Source: Adiantum capillus-veneris (lineage: Eukaryota; Streptophyta; Polypodiopsida; Polypodiales; Pteridaceae). Taken from it: a DNA stretch of 64,000 bases. Where the stretch lies: positions 79,908,338 to 79,972,337 of the forward strand of contig CM043953.1 in NCBI GenBank assembly GCA_014529385.2, read 5' to 3'. This document shows positions 25,522-40,000 of the stretch, in pieces. The translations under genes and the position numbers were made by a program. Each line of letters starts with the position of its first letter. Within the stretch, counting starts at the first letter, position 1. Under the pieces are notes generated by a model that saw only the letters and a program-made list of their open reading frames with translations, was not told where the DNA came from and searched no databases.

Positions 25522-28500
25522 GAATTGAAATGTTATATTAACGTTTTCAAAAGGCCAAAATGACCTATGATACCAATTTGTTACAAAATGGTGAATCTAA
25601 TACCATGTCTGGGTACAAAAGAACTAGAATAAAGATACTACTACTAGAATCCATCCTCATCTACACTCTAGATGTCGAGAGAGTATGGCTCGAATCCTCT
25701 GCTGTAGTCTCCGTCGATGCTGTGTAGCCCCCCTCCTCAATCATGGCCGTCTGGATCTCCGTAGCTCCAATGCTCGGTCGATGAGAGTGCCGGCAATGGT
25801 TGAATGAGTGTGGGCTGAGCTCTGCAGTGATGGCTGCTCCTTTGGCTGTCCCATATCTAGTGAAAAGAAATCTGTAATCTTTCTCTGGGGCTCTCTCTCT
25901 CTATTGGAGTAAAGCAAGGATGCCCCCTATCCCCTACTCTTTTTGGGATGTATGTGGATGAGTTTTCGGACTATGTAGAGCGTCAGGGGAATAGGTGGGC
26001 TCAGCTAGCAGGGACATGGATTCCGTTGTTACTATATGCTAATAAATTGTGATGATTTCTGACTCTCCAGAGGAGATGCAGCTTCATTTGGATGCTCTGC
26101 ATACATTTGCTCGTGACAGTGGATTGTCTGTCAATCTGGGGAAAACCAAGGTTATGGTGTTCAACACCACACCACAGTGGGTCAGGAGGTCGGTACCCAC
26201 ATTTACGTATGGCCAAGAGATTGTGGAGTACACAGATGCATATACTTATCTTGGGGTAGCCTTCCATGGACCGGTGTTTTCACTAAGGAGAGCATCAGAG
26301 ACTAGACTGACGAGAGCATATGCGGCTTAAAGAGGACTCGAGAGGATGTGTTCGCAGGTTCAGCTTCAAGAACCGCGAGCAAAGCTTTGGCTTTTTGACA
26401 CTCTAGTGACTCCAGCTATGCTCTATGGAGTTTAGGTATGGGGACTCTCAGTAGACCACCATGGGAGATCTGGCAACACAGATGGATGGAGATGTATGTA
26501 GAGGCCTCTGGTCTCTATGATCGCTCGGATGATTCGGGCTAAGGCCTTAGTAACATGATATTATCCGAGCCGAGCTACCCCCCCCCCCCCCCCGGTGGTG
26601 GAGGCAGTGACGAGATCTGTATCCTTTATGCACGGTCTATGGGATCTCCCCAAGGAGAGGTACGCTTGGCTTGTCTTGGAGTCATCTCGACAACTAGCTC
26701 TACAAGGCGATTCAGCATGTTGGTATGGACAAATGACAGCATGGTTTCAGTCGCATGGTCTCAACATGGATAGATTACCTCCACTTCAATACTCCCTGGA
26801 TGCACCCTCCCTGTCTCTAACACGGACAGAGATCACCAGACTCATACGTCAGGATCTAATCCAGCTAAATACCAAGAGCACACGGATACAGCCGACACGA
26901 GTTGGGCACGAATATGGCCTTCTACAGAGAGCATCTTCCCCAACTCACGGAGGAAGGGTTTGTGAGTAGGCCTGCATACATGCATACACACTTCGCACGG
27001 GATACGATGCGCTATTGGACAGATACGCACATCCTCACATCAGCTCGAGATCGAGACTGGTCTATTTCGAGGGGTGCCGGCAAGGGCCAGGATATCTCAC
27101 CTATGTAACTTAGAGCCAGAGACAGAGCTGCACTACACATGTCACTGCCCGGCATACTTGCCGCTTCCACTGCCCGTTCAGAGAAGGGTTCGGCCCTTTT
27201 TCTAGAGTCATGAGATACAAGGATCAGAGGTGTCTCGAATTGTTCCTCCTAGAGCTGCACAAACTTAGGGAGAGCTTACTGAGGACATCAGGGGAAAGAC
27301 ACGCTCAGAGACAAATCACATATTTCTTTACACCAGCCAGAGGAGAGCCAACGGAGCAGTCATTACAGCAGGTCTCAGAGCCTACTCATACTAGAGGTAT
27401 GCTGCTGGACCGAGCCATTGAGCTTGGCAGACCCAGACGCCCACGACCTCGGGGGGTCTCCCACCACCGACAAAGGCTACACAGAAGATATAGATCACTC
27501 TAGCTCGACATGCAAGATGCCCAGCCAGAGTACTGACCATGGAGGAGGCCGATGAGATCCGACAGCGACCAATGAGAGATTTCATTTGAACCCACAACAC
27601 CCCCCCCCCATTTTTCCTTTCTCCTTAGTGTTTTAGTGTTAGTTCTTTGTAACTTTGTGATTTCCGTACTCAGACACGGTATCAGATTCACTATTTGTAA
27701 CTTTTTGGTCTCTCATAGGTCATTTTGGCCTTTTGAAGACGTTAATATAACATTTCATTTCATTTCTCTCCCCCCAGTAAAGTGTTTCTATATCTGTGTA
27801 ACTCAAGTAGATATAGCCCAAGACATCTGTAATTCTCATAACTCATGACCCTAGAGAAAGGACTGAACCCACTCTAAATAAGCAGTGAAAACAGCCCCGT
27901 ATCTCATATTACACTGTGCAATGACATATGTAATGTAGCTCTATCGCTGGCTCTAGCTGGCATAAGCGGCATATCCTGTTGTCTGCTGGTATCCCTTTGA
28001 ATCTACCAGTCTCAATCTCCAGCTGATGTGAGGATGTGCGTATCTGACCAATGGCACACCGCAAACCATGAGACATATGTGTGTCCATGTACTTGGGTCG
28101 AATCACAAACCCATCTCTTGTGAGGTAGATAAGATGCTCTCTATAGAAATCCATCTTCCTGCCCAGCTCCTAAGGTGGCTCTATCGGTATCCAGCTGGAT
28201 CAGCCCCTGACAAATGAGTCTAGTAATCTCCACCTGTTTAAGAGACATTGAGGGTTCCTAGAGAGAGTACTAGAAAGGGGGCAGCCTGTCCATGGTCAAG
28301 TCATGCATCTGAAACCATGATGTCATTTGTGCATACCAACATGAAGTGCCCCCCTCAAGAGCTAACTGTCTGGAAGACTCATGGGCCAATCTAGCATATC
28401 TGTCTCTAGTAGTATCCCACAAGCTGTGCACAACGAGACTAATCTGGTAAGAACCTCAATCTCCATAAGAGAGGCAGCTACCTCTGCTCGAATGATAACG

Positions 28501-30985
28501 TGGGGTACGAAGGCCTTGGCTCTGATCAATCGAGAGAGATCATACCAAGGGCCTCTCCATACGTCTCCAACCATCCTGGCCTATAGAAGGTCCCCATATC
28601 TGCGCCCCATACAACATAGCTGAGGCTACTAAAGTATAAAAGAGCCATAACTTTGTCTCAGGTTCCTGGATTTGAACCTGCAAACATATCCTCTCCAAGC
28701 CTCCCAAGGCCTAGTTAGTCTAGTCTCTGCTGCTCTCCCCAAAGAAAACCTCGGCCCAGTGTAGACAACGCCAAGGTAAGTGTATGCATCTGTATACTCT
28801 ACAATCTCCTCACCATATGTGAAAGTCGGTGTTGATCTCCTGATCCATTGTGGTGTGGTGTTAAACACCATAACTTTGGTTTTACCAAGGTTTACAGACA
28901 ATCCACTATCCTCTGCAAAACTGTGTAATGCATCCAATTGTCGTTGCATAACCTCTGGTGAGTCAGAGATCAACACCATACCATCAGTATGTAACAACAA
29001 TGGGATCCACGTCCCTGCCAGCTAGGCACCTCTATCACCCTCTGTCAATGTAACGAGACACCTCATCAACATACATACCAAATAGAGTAGGAGACAATGG
29101 GCAACCCTGTTTCACCCCAATGGTGGAGTGAACTAAATCAGATATCCCCTCCAGGCTGCATACATGTCCCATCATTGATCTGTATAGAGCCATAATCCCC
29201 CAAATCAACACTAAGGGCACCCCCATCTCCTGCAGTCAGCGCATCAGTTGAGCTCTTGGTACCATGTCAAATGCTTTGCAGACATCCACAAAGCTGCAAT
29301 AAATCTGTCTCCCATGTGACCTACCTTTCTCAATGATGGCCCTGAGTATCAGAATATGATCAAGAGTGGAGAAACCCCTCCTGAAACCGGCCTGGCCCTT
29401 TGCTCGTACACCCTCATCCTCTGCCCAATTACTCAACTGCTGCTCAAGAATGGATGCATACAACCGTGCCAATGTGTGCCCAACCATAATAGTGCGGTAA
29501 TTCCCAGCTTCGAAGATAGGCACAATAGTACACAACCTCCAAGTCTAAGGTAACCCCTCACACATGGCACGATTCAAGAACACTGCAAGAACCTAGAGTG
29601 CTCTGCTACTAGACCATCATGATCATATGCCCTGTTGGTCCTCATCCTCTCAATGACTCTCTTTACCATCTCAGTGGTAAAGAAGGTGCTCGTAGGTGGG
29701 CATGGCTCTGTAGGATCTGGGAAGGGGGTCCTGTCCAAGAACCGTATATAACAATGACGCATACTGGCCCCACACATCAGAGAAGTAATCATTGGGGGAG
29801 GGGAGTGCTCATGAAAGAATCGCCATGCCTCTCTTGAGTCTCTACACAAGAGCAGCTGTTACAAGTCTCGCTCAATTTGGGCCAAGTAAGCTCGTTTCTT
29901 ACGTCGCACAAGGCGCCGGGAAGCAATCCGAGATTGTCTGTAAGTGATGACTCCTAAAAGAAGATCCCTCGGAAGCTGGGCTCTCATCTCTCTGCACTCC
30001 TCATATACCAATTATTCTGGACATGCTCCCAGAATGTTGCCTCCGACCCGGCTGAGTGTATGGGTATGCCTCTGATGCTGCACCATACAGTGTCTCAGAC
30101 AGTAAAGTGGTGCACTCCTCCACTGAGAGGCTAGGACCATCTGTGCATAGACGGCTATAGATCTCCTCTGTATAAACCGACTCAATTTCTGGTGTAAATG
30201 TATAACGGGTATGTGACATGCCTCCTCAAGTCTGGGCTATACTATACTAAAATAAAATGAAATGTTTTATTGACATCTTCAAAAGGCCAAAATGACCTAT
30301 GAGACCAATCTGTTACAAAATAGAACAATCTACTACTACTACTAGAATCCATCCTCATTTGCACTCTGGATGTCGAGAGAGTATGGCTCGAAACCTCTGT
30401 TGTAGTCTCCGTTGATGTTGTGAAGTCCCTCTCCTCAATCGTGGTCGTCTCGATCTCCGTAGCTCCAGTGCTCCGTCGATGAGAGTGCCGACAATGGTTG
30501 AATGAGTGTGGGCTGGGCTCTGCAGTGATGCCTGTCCCATATCTAGTGAAAAGAAATCTGTAATCTGTCTCTGGGGCTCTCTCTCTCTATTGGAGTAAAG
30601 CAGGGATGCCCCCTATCCCCTACTCTTTTTGGGATGTATGTGGGTGAGTTTTCGGACTATGTAGGGGGGGGGGGGGGGGGGGGGGGGGGGTTTCAGATGA
30701 AATCTCTTATCGGTCGCTGTCGGATCTGAGCGACCTCCTCCATGGTCATAGCTGAATCAGATCCTGTCGTGAGAGTCTGGTGATCTCTGTCCGTGTGAGA
30801 GACAGGGAGGGTGCATCGAAGGAGTACTGAAACGGAGGTAGTCGTTCCAAGTTTAGACCATGATGTATCGCCTTGTAGAGCTAGTTATCGAGATGACTCG
30901 AAGGCAAGCGGAGCGTATCTATCCCTAGGGAGATCCCATAGACCATACATAAAGGATACTGATATAGTCAATGCCTCCACCACAA

Positions 30986-31035
<50 letters not shown>

Positions 31036-34000
31036 GGGGGGGTGGCTAGCTCAACTCGGACAATCTCATGTGACACTGAGGCCTTAGCCCGAATCATCCG
31101 AGCGAACATAGAGACCAGAGGCCTCGCCATACATCTCCATCCATTAGTGTTGCCAGATCTCCCATGGTGGTCTACTGAGGGTCCCCATACCTGAATTCCA
31201 TAGAGCATAGCTGAAGTCACTAGAGTGTCAAATAGCCAGAGCTTCTTTCGCGGTTCCTGAAACTGATTCTGCGAACACATCCTCTCCGGTCCTCCCAAAG
31301 CTGCATATGCTCTTGTCAGTCTAGTCTCTGATGCTCTCCTTAGTGAAAACACCGGTCCCCCGAAGACTACCCCAAGACAAGTATATGCATATGTGTACTC
31401 CACAGTCTCCTGGCCATACATAAAGGTGGGTGCCGACCTCCTGACCCACTGTGGTGTAGTGTTGAACACCATAACCTTGGTTTTCCCCAGATTGACAGAC
31501 AATCCACTGTCATGAGCAAATGTATGCAGAGCATCCAAATGACCCTGCATCCCCTCTGGAGAGTCAAAGATCAACACAATATCATCGGCATACAATAACA
31601 ACGGAATCCTTATCCCTACTAGCTAAGCCCCGCTGTCTCCCTGATGCTCTATATGGTCCGAAAACTCGTCCACATACATCCCAAAAAGAGTCGAGGATAG
31701 GGGGCATCCCTGCTTTACTCCAATAGTGGAGTGGACCATGTCAAACATACCTTCAATGGTGCGTACCCGCCCCATCACTGTCTTCTATAGAGCCAGAATA
31801 CCCCATATCAACTTTGTAGGCACACCCATGTCTTGTAGTCTGCATATAAGTCTAGCTCTCGGCACTGTCAAAAGCTTTGTGGAAATCCACAAAGCTACAA
31901 TAGATCCTCTTGCCATGGTGTCTACCCTCCTCAATAATAGCTCTGAGTGTCAAAATCTGGTCAAGAGTGGAGAAACCTCTCCTAGAACCTGCTTGCCCTG
32001 GTGCTGTTAAGCCCTCTCGCTCTGCCCATCTACTCAGCTCCTGCTCATGAACGGATGCATACAACCTAGCTAATGTGTGACCCACCATGATGGTGCGATA
32101 ATTCTCGGGAATCATGGGATCTCCTGACTTGAAAATAGGCACAATCGTAGACATACTCCAAGTCTCCGCGAAGCCTTTATACATGGCTCGATTAAACATC
32201 ACAGCCAGGAGCTCTGCAAGCCTGGAAGTGGTCTACTACCAGACCATCGTGATCATGTGCTCTCCTTGTCTTCATCTCGTTAATGGCTTTCCTTACCCTC
32301 TCGGTAGTAAAGAAAGAACATGTCTCCAGGCATGTCTCTAGTGGGTCCGGCAAAGGTGGTTGCCCTGATGCTATGTAGAGAGATATGGCATATTTCCCCC
32401 ATGTCTCAGTGGAGGTGACTGCTGGTGGTGGTGAATGCTCGTGGAATAGCCTCCATGCTTCGCCTGAGTCTTGACTTATAAATAGCTGATATAGATACCC
32501 GCTCTAGCTGAGATAGATAGGCCCTTTTCTTTCGTCGCACTAGGCAGCGAAAGATAATCCGTGATTGTCTGTGTGGTAATACCCATGAGCACTTCCCTCT
32601 GTAATTTGATCCTCGTCTCTCTGCACTCCTCACCATACCAACTGTTCTGGGGCATGCTCCCAGATCGTCTCCGTGTGGGCTGGCTGTGGGGGTATGCCTT
32701 TGATGCTACATCATGGAGCATCTCTGTCAGTATCTAATTGAGTTCATCTAGTGGTCGTCCCAACTCCTGGTGCATAGCTGTCTCTATGTCTCATCCATAT
32801 ACACAGAATCCGTCTCCCTCCTGAAGGTATACGGAGTGTGTGTGGGGACCTCTCCACCAAAGGTGACAAATACCATAAAGAGGCTACAAAGGACGCAAGC
32901 CGCATACAAAAAGGTATGGATAATGAAAGTCCTAAAGTCTCAAGAGTCAAGACTCAAGAGCCACTAGCCTAAGAAGCCTCCCACTTAGTAGTAGTCGTTT
33001 GTATGTCATGCACATCTTCCCATGCCTCATCAATGAGCTCTAGACCTAGCTCGACCTCGGCCATGGAGGAAGTACCTGGTCGGTGCCTCTGTATCTCCAC
33101 TTGCCTGAGGAGCCTCTTGCTGCATCTCCCACTATGTAAAAGGATCTATTTGTTTAGTTGTACTCTTGCAAAGCATTTTCGAATTAGCGTTAACAAAGAC
33201 AATGTTAGAAAATGTTGACATGTCAAGCCACTGAAAAACGGAGCCAACCTGCAGATCCCTGCCGAGGGGTTTAAACCCTAAGAGAAGCAACAGAAGAAGT
33301 TTTACCAACTTGCAAAGTCTTGCCGAGTAGCCTATTTTTAAAGAGGAGTTCCAGCCAACTTACGCGACTCCATCCGATGGGGCCCAAGTGAACTAAAGAT
33401 ATTAAAATAACGCAGGATCAGCACACACACACACATACACACATGCTAACTTGCACAGAAGATGATGATGTGACAGCTGTACGCACGTCCGTGATTTGCG
33501 TTGGCAGTGCCACGTGGCAGGCTGTACGGATTTTCGGATTTCGCATAACTGTTGACTTGGCAGATAGTACGGATTTGCGCGTTTCACACTGGCTGCTGAT
33601 GTGGCAGAGTTGTACGGATTCCTTCTTTTGCACAGGCGGCTTTTGAGTACCTGCTTTTGGGACATTGCTTTTGAGTTTAATTGCTTTTCATGTAACTGCT
33701 TGTGAGGCCAAGGGCCTTTAAAGAGGTGCAAAGCGATCAGTTTTTGGCACGCTTGTGTGAAGGTACAGAGGGTGGAGTACCGGCATTGTACTGAGTTCAG
33801 GTAATAAAAAGAAATATTGAAAGGGGCGCCAAGGTTTGGGGCCAATACTCTCCGGGGTGGAACTTCGCCACTCGCTGTGTCATCTCCCTCTCTCTTTCAG
33901 TTCAGTTGTTACTGAAGTGCTTAAAGTTGTTCAATTTGTTCTTTTCAGTTGGCACGTGTTGCCCGTCTTGTGACGGACAAGATCATTTGTCTTTTCTAGT

Positions 34001-37000
34001 CCCAGCCGATTCTTCTTCTTGGAAGCAATGTGGCTAAAGATACTCAAGAATTGCTCCAAGCATGAGGTACTAACTGATTGGCTGAGAATACAGATCGCCA
34101 ATCTCTGAAGCTCACGACCCTCATAGCCATAGTCATCCACCATGGCACTAAACCTATCATCTTGCGATCACCCCGCATCTCTCTGTACTATCTCAACTAA
34201 TCCCTGACAATGCGTCGACCATCTCTGTCTAGAACCATCTTGTTTAAGATCTCTGTAAACTGATTCATGACATCCTTATCTGTCTCTTGTGTTTCACCTT
34301 GGAACTCTGGATCCACCATGTATGCTACCCATGTAAAGGAGGCGCATATGAATTCCACCTTGAGCTATAAAGCGCATGGATCTCTGCATATCGCTCTGCA
34401 TCCAACTCAAGTTGTGCAAGCTGCTCGATCATACAGTCCATTGCCTCATAAACCTTGCCAATGCAAGGGTCCATGCCATCCACAACTCGAAGCAAATGAA
34501 TCACCGGTTTGACTTGTGCGTCTAGACAGTTGAGCTCCTTCCAGAACGCAAGATCCTCTGCCTTCTACTTGCCCACAATCCCTGCAACAGCGTTTGCATA
34601 GAGGGAGGTGGTGAACTCATCACTGATGAAGACTTATCGGACCGCATTTTGACATTTTGACAACCTCCACACAAGGAGAAAGTTGAATGCGAAGCAAGTG
34701 TCTGAAAACTTGAGGAGCACTTTAGCGCTCGACCTCTTGAGGAATTCGCACCAAATGAAATTGTGATTGTTGATGAAATTCACAATCTTCATTGCATTTG
34801 CAATGACTCGTGCGATCCATTCTAGCTTGCTGATGTCTTTTAAAAGGTTGTTCAAGCAGTGTGCCAGGCAAAAGCACACTGTCACATGCGGCTAGTGTCC
34901 CTCTAAAATAGTTGTTGGTGCCCTGTTTGATGCCTCCCCATCTGCGACAAAGGCCATTACATGTTGCTCCCCAATCGTCTCTATGGCCGTTGTCCACTCT
35001 TCGACGAAGACATCGGCAGACTTGCCACTCTCTGTGACATCATGAGAGTGCACAAAGCACATCTCTCCACTCGAGTATGCAACGAGGCCATGGATAGACC
35101 TCTTCCTCGTATTGCTCCACCCATCGGCAATGAGGAAAACGCCATGTTTTGCCCAAAGCTGATGAATATTGAGCATTGCTTGCTCCACGATCGCCTTCTC
35201 TCATTCGAGCAAAGTGGTTTTGAGAGCTTCTGAAGATGGTGGCACATAACTGGTGCCATACTCTCCTGTCCGCTGCACCACAGCTTTCCAATACTCCGAC
35301 CTATTTCGATCACATGAGGTTAGTATCATTATTCATAGTTTAAACTTTAGAGATCATAGTGATGGAACTGACGAGAACGAAAGAAATGAGAGAGAAGATT
35401 GATAAAGCTTACAGAGCCGCGACAAATGAGAGATGGTCATGATAAAAAAATCGAGCAACAGCGGCATCCACCTCTTCCTTCTTCTTTGGGTCCCAAGAGA
35501 TGGCAAGGGTCCTTTGGCAACGACTTGGACTGGATCAAGACCCACCGCCACCGCCACCGGGGATAGAGTGGAAGTAGGGAAAATGAGGGTCTCATTACAT
35601 CGGCTCGTTATGTGCGTTGTTCTGATAGTGCTGAATCTCTTGCTCATTTGTTTTGGTATTGTCAGCATACTAGGGATTTTGTTTGCCAAGTTACTCGATT
35701 CTTGAGTTTACGTTTTCCCTCGCAACGTTTTGGGAAATATTTTTGGTTGTTTAAAGTGCTTCCTGCTTTCCTGAGATCTCATAAGATCTTGTTCTCTTGG
35801 GTGAGCTTCTAGTTACTTTGAGTTGATGTTTTGCCAACCTCCCTCTTATCTTTACTGCGTTCAAGGTCTCCTTGCGACAAACTTTCCAGTTCTACTTTGA
35901 CAGTGGTGACCTTTCTCTGGATACTTTTGAGCTCATTCAAGAGCTGTGTTTAGGCTTGCATCCTTTTGATGCATAGCCCTCTTTGTTTGTATACTCTTTT
36001 CTTTGTGGTAGGTTTTCCTCTTGCTGAGGTTTCCCTTAGATTTACAAAAAAAAGTGTGTGCGAGCGCGCACGCGCCTCCACGTCAGCATCTTCCCGTCAG
36101 AGGGATTGTAGCTGTGGAACTCCAGAATGTGCCACTTCTCCTAAGCATTCTGAGGAAGTGTAACAGATCTTCCCATTTTTACCTAGAGGTGGCCCTTCGG
36201 TGACCTTGCAGGAACTTTTCAAGCTCTGCATGTCAAGTTCAATTACTTATAAAAAACGCCCTTTGCTTTTGATGGAAGGGCAGCCCTTTGGCAACTAGCC
36301 TTGGAAGGAACCTCTTTTTGAAGGTTCAACGATTTTTGAGAAACTTCCTTGGTGCAGATACAGGTAGCCCTCAAGTGACGAGCTTAGAAGAACCTTCTTC
36401 ACAGGTATTCAGAAAGATGCATAGAGTTTGCTTGAGTAGAGCCTGGGAGGACTGCTTTGCGCCAAATCTTTTTGACAATCCCACTCCCATGAAGTAGGGG
36501 GCTTGCCAACCATCAATATATCACCCCTTGATTTGCACAAGCATGACCTCATTGTTCGGACCTGGGATCTGAGGATCTTTCTGGCAGATTTTCCCTATTG
36601 TTGCTTGCTCCCGTGCAGCAGGGGATACTGTTGCACTCCAGGGCGAGGGAGAAAAAAAGAGGGGAACTACCAAAAAAGTGTTCATCAACAAGAGTGTATC
36701 GTTAACGAGCTGTCTTCTGGGATAAGAGGTCTAAGCTGGGATTTAATTTATCTAAACTCCCAAAGGTGGTAATTAGGTTTTCCTGAGAAGGCCCTATTGG
36801 TGCTGTGGATCATTCCAGCGAGCAATTCACTTAAAATTGTCGAGTTTGAACATTTGATTGGTTTTAAAAAAAGTGGAACGAAAGACCTTTCGCCCCAACA
36901 GTACTCAGCCCTCTCATGGCCCTTGCCTTGCCATGAAAGAGAGGAAGATGGGGATTAGGGGTGTGCTCTAAAGATCTATAGAAGACAAGCAAGCATAAAC

Positions 37001-40000
37001 ATTCCATGCAGCAAGAGAAGTCTCAGTATGATGACAACAAAGAAGTTCCTCACTAAAGAGCCAACCATGCACTCTGTCTTTATGCAAGAAAAATCACCTC
37101 AATAAAAGAAGTACTCCCAGGGTTTCGAGTATCACAGATATAATGGTAAGGATGATCAGGTTCTACACTGCCATCAGATATTCTCAAATTTCCTAGAGAA
37201 GCAGATATCGAAAAAGATGAGGGGAAAACCTGCAATCCAGTACAACTGTAAGTGAATCATGACAGTCAAGACTTCGATACAAGGAAGGAGGGATTTCCGC
37301 CTTCCACGAGAAGCAAGTATAGAAAAAAGAGGTGTGTAAAACCTACAATTCATTGCGATCACTATTGAGTACACCTAATTAATGATACAACATTACACAC
37401 CTTAATGTTGCATCTCAAATCCTCTTGAGCAAGACTTGCAAGATACCCGCCTGTTTCAGTATTCAACATAATAACAGCCTGACGCATGATTAGTACAAGT
37501 GAGAGCATCGTTCTCTCTTTTCCAGAACCAAGTAGCCCCTTCATGACAGAATCTTTCCTGTCAAAGGCAGGCTTTGCAGCGCTTTCATCACTTTGAGAAG
37601 TAGACAAACTTCCTTTGTCATCCTCGGAGGAAGAGTCATGTTGACGATCAGGCTCAACCTCTGCTGTGATTGCATCTGTGAAGTTAAGCATTGCCAGGAT
37701 TGTTGGCCGGATACAAAAGAATGATAATGTTGCCAAGGATACGGTTAACTGTAAGATAGATGAAAGAAACGTGATGAGAATTACAATTCATCAAATTTTT
37801 TTGGCTAAAATAAGAACAAAGAAAAGGACCTGCTTATCCACGTTATTATAGTAAGGAGAATCGAGAGAGATAAGGAGGACTTGTGCTTTGACAAATTTGT
37901 CTTGTATATTATCCGTATGTGACTCTTCTCCCAATGGATCTTTGGCGTCTGGCAGCAAACCTGGAATCTGGTCAAATTGTGGTGGGTCCTTTATGGACGA
38001 ATGATCTGCCAAGTCATGGTCCTCTGCATCATAAAAATCAGATATACTTCCTGAATTATGCCTATTCTGAATCATACGTCCTTCTCCAACTTCTGTCTTC
38101 CCTATGTCTTCTTCTGTGTCAAAAAATTGTTCTTTTCTTCCCTTTTGGACTCTTCCTTTTCTTTTTCCAGGTTTACCAACCCTTGCATCATGCATTGTGT
38201 CTTGAATGGCACCATTCTGAAATCTTTTGGATATGTTAAGGTCGGAGCAAGCCAAATAACGAATTTTAGAACATTCACTTCCAGAGTACTTATCCTCAAT
38301 TTCCAATGCTTGCAGCACAGCACCAATTGACATATCAAATTGACGCATAGCGAATTCAACCTACATCATGAAAATTAACTGGCATTGAGTTATTATCTAT
38401 CCCGATACTGTGAAACTCGATTCTCTAGCATAAAATGTGGTCCTTACTTTGCTGCCTAAAGCTCGAAGCTCTACTAAGGGGCTTTCCTTTGCTAGAAGTA
38501 TTTGTTCTCTTGATTTCTTCCGCCCCTTTTTACACACAAAGCAGCATCAACATAATATTGATTATTGCAACAGATGCATATGGCACAAAATGTTTGATAA
38601 AAATGACTCACCATTGGTCCACTACTTATAACAATTTTTAGCTCGTCCAGTGCTCCAGTCAAGAAAATTTTTTCTTTCTCTGCAACATTTGCAATGATTT
38701 TTTCATTGGATTCTGAGTTATCTTCCTCTTTGTCTGAAGAGGCCAGGATTTCACTGACTGCTGCAGGTGCCTGTGGTGAGAAAGCCATTAAATACTTCCA
38801 ATATGGAAAGTGCTGAATGACTTAAAGATGCCCAAAAATAAAACCCTTTTCTGTATCTTGAGGCCACAATAAGCATGAGAATCATTTATCTAAGTCGGAC
38901 AGTGTAGCTGGAAAGCTGAGTGAGTAGAACTGACAATTTACGATAAATTAAAAGAAAGAATTTCCATGAACACTGGGAGCATTAGCAAAAATCTGGCAAG
39001 TCATTTTTCTTTTAAGTCCCTGATCTATTGTGATCACACTTCGACTATCGTTCCCCTGTAGTGCTTGCTCGAACATCCAAGCTAGAGTGTAATTGGTGGT
39101 ATGGATAGTGCAATGCTAGTTCTTATAGTGCGACGGTAGGCTGCAATACTTGCAGGCTTCCAAGCTTGAGGGTGAGCCAACGAGGCAGTATGACTAGAAC
39201 GTAACTCATATGTATGTTCCTTATGTTGACGTGCATGTTTGGCTTTCATATGTCGTATGCAAGACAAGCCAGGTTGTCACCTACCTAGCCTATTCTCCAC
39301 CATAGTCTACTCAGCTTATCCCTTCTACTAGATACTTTGCTCTTTAATTTATAATGTATGATACCAGTCTGGAAATTATCAGTCTATGTTGGTCTCGAGT
39401 ACACAGCTTAACAGCGCTCTCTGTGCACTATTAAGCCTCTACACACCTTTGTGATTGGTTACTCTAGTATTGATGTAGGCACCAGCAGTGTAGGCACCAA
39501 GCCAGGTCATCCATTGGTGATCTCACATAGAGTGACCCAAATCTTTATGATGTCAAGAATGATACGTAGCCACATTACATTATCATAGCAGATTGTGTTG
39601 TGCTACATAGCAGAGGCATTGTTCCAAACTTTTAGCCTCGTCCAAACTTTTAGCCTCGTAGACAGATTCAAAGACGAGCCCCAACCGCCTTGCAAGTCGA
39701 GCTTTTGAGGCATCTACACAGCTTCCTGAGGAATTATCAATCTATGTCGGTCTCGGGTACCCAGCCTAACAGTGCACTCTGTGCACTATTGAGCTTCTAC
39801 ACACCCCTTCGTGACTGGTCACTCTAGCATTGATGTAGGCACCAAGCCAGGTCATCCATTGGTGATCTCACATAAGAGTGACCCAAATCTTTATGATGTC
39901 GAGAATGATACGTAGCAAACCTTCAATACCACATTACATTATCATAGCAGCCGCCTTGCGGTTCGAGCTTTTGAGGCATCTAGACAGCTCCCTGAGGCAA

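Larger units (their letters stand above)
6188..37097 (-). other. Giant VPS13 intron (30.9 kb) filled with transposons
   Basis: Bounded by the gtgatt donor at 37097 and the atgtag acceptor at 6188. The flanking exons join in frame with no residues missing, so I see no need for another exon inside. Its contents are listed as separate mobile elements. Confidence 0.85.

Noticed and set aside
25463-27775. Twin-priming (5' inversion) of a single LINE
   Set aside because: The inverted part continues to its own 3' hairpin and tail at 27775, so these are two elements head to head, not one inverted copy.
30811-31194. Poly-glycine ORF on the plus strand
   Set aside because: Antisense of a LINE thumb region with a homopolymer run.
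6188-37097. A second host gene within the large intron
   Set aside because: Every long ORF there matches LINE, gypsy, hAT or LTR sequence; no unrelated coding region was recognised.
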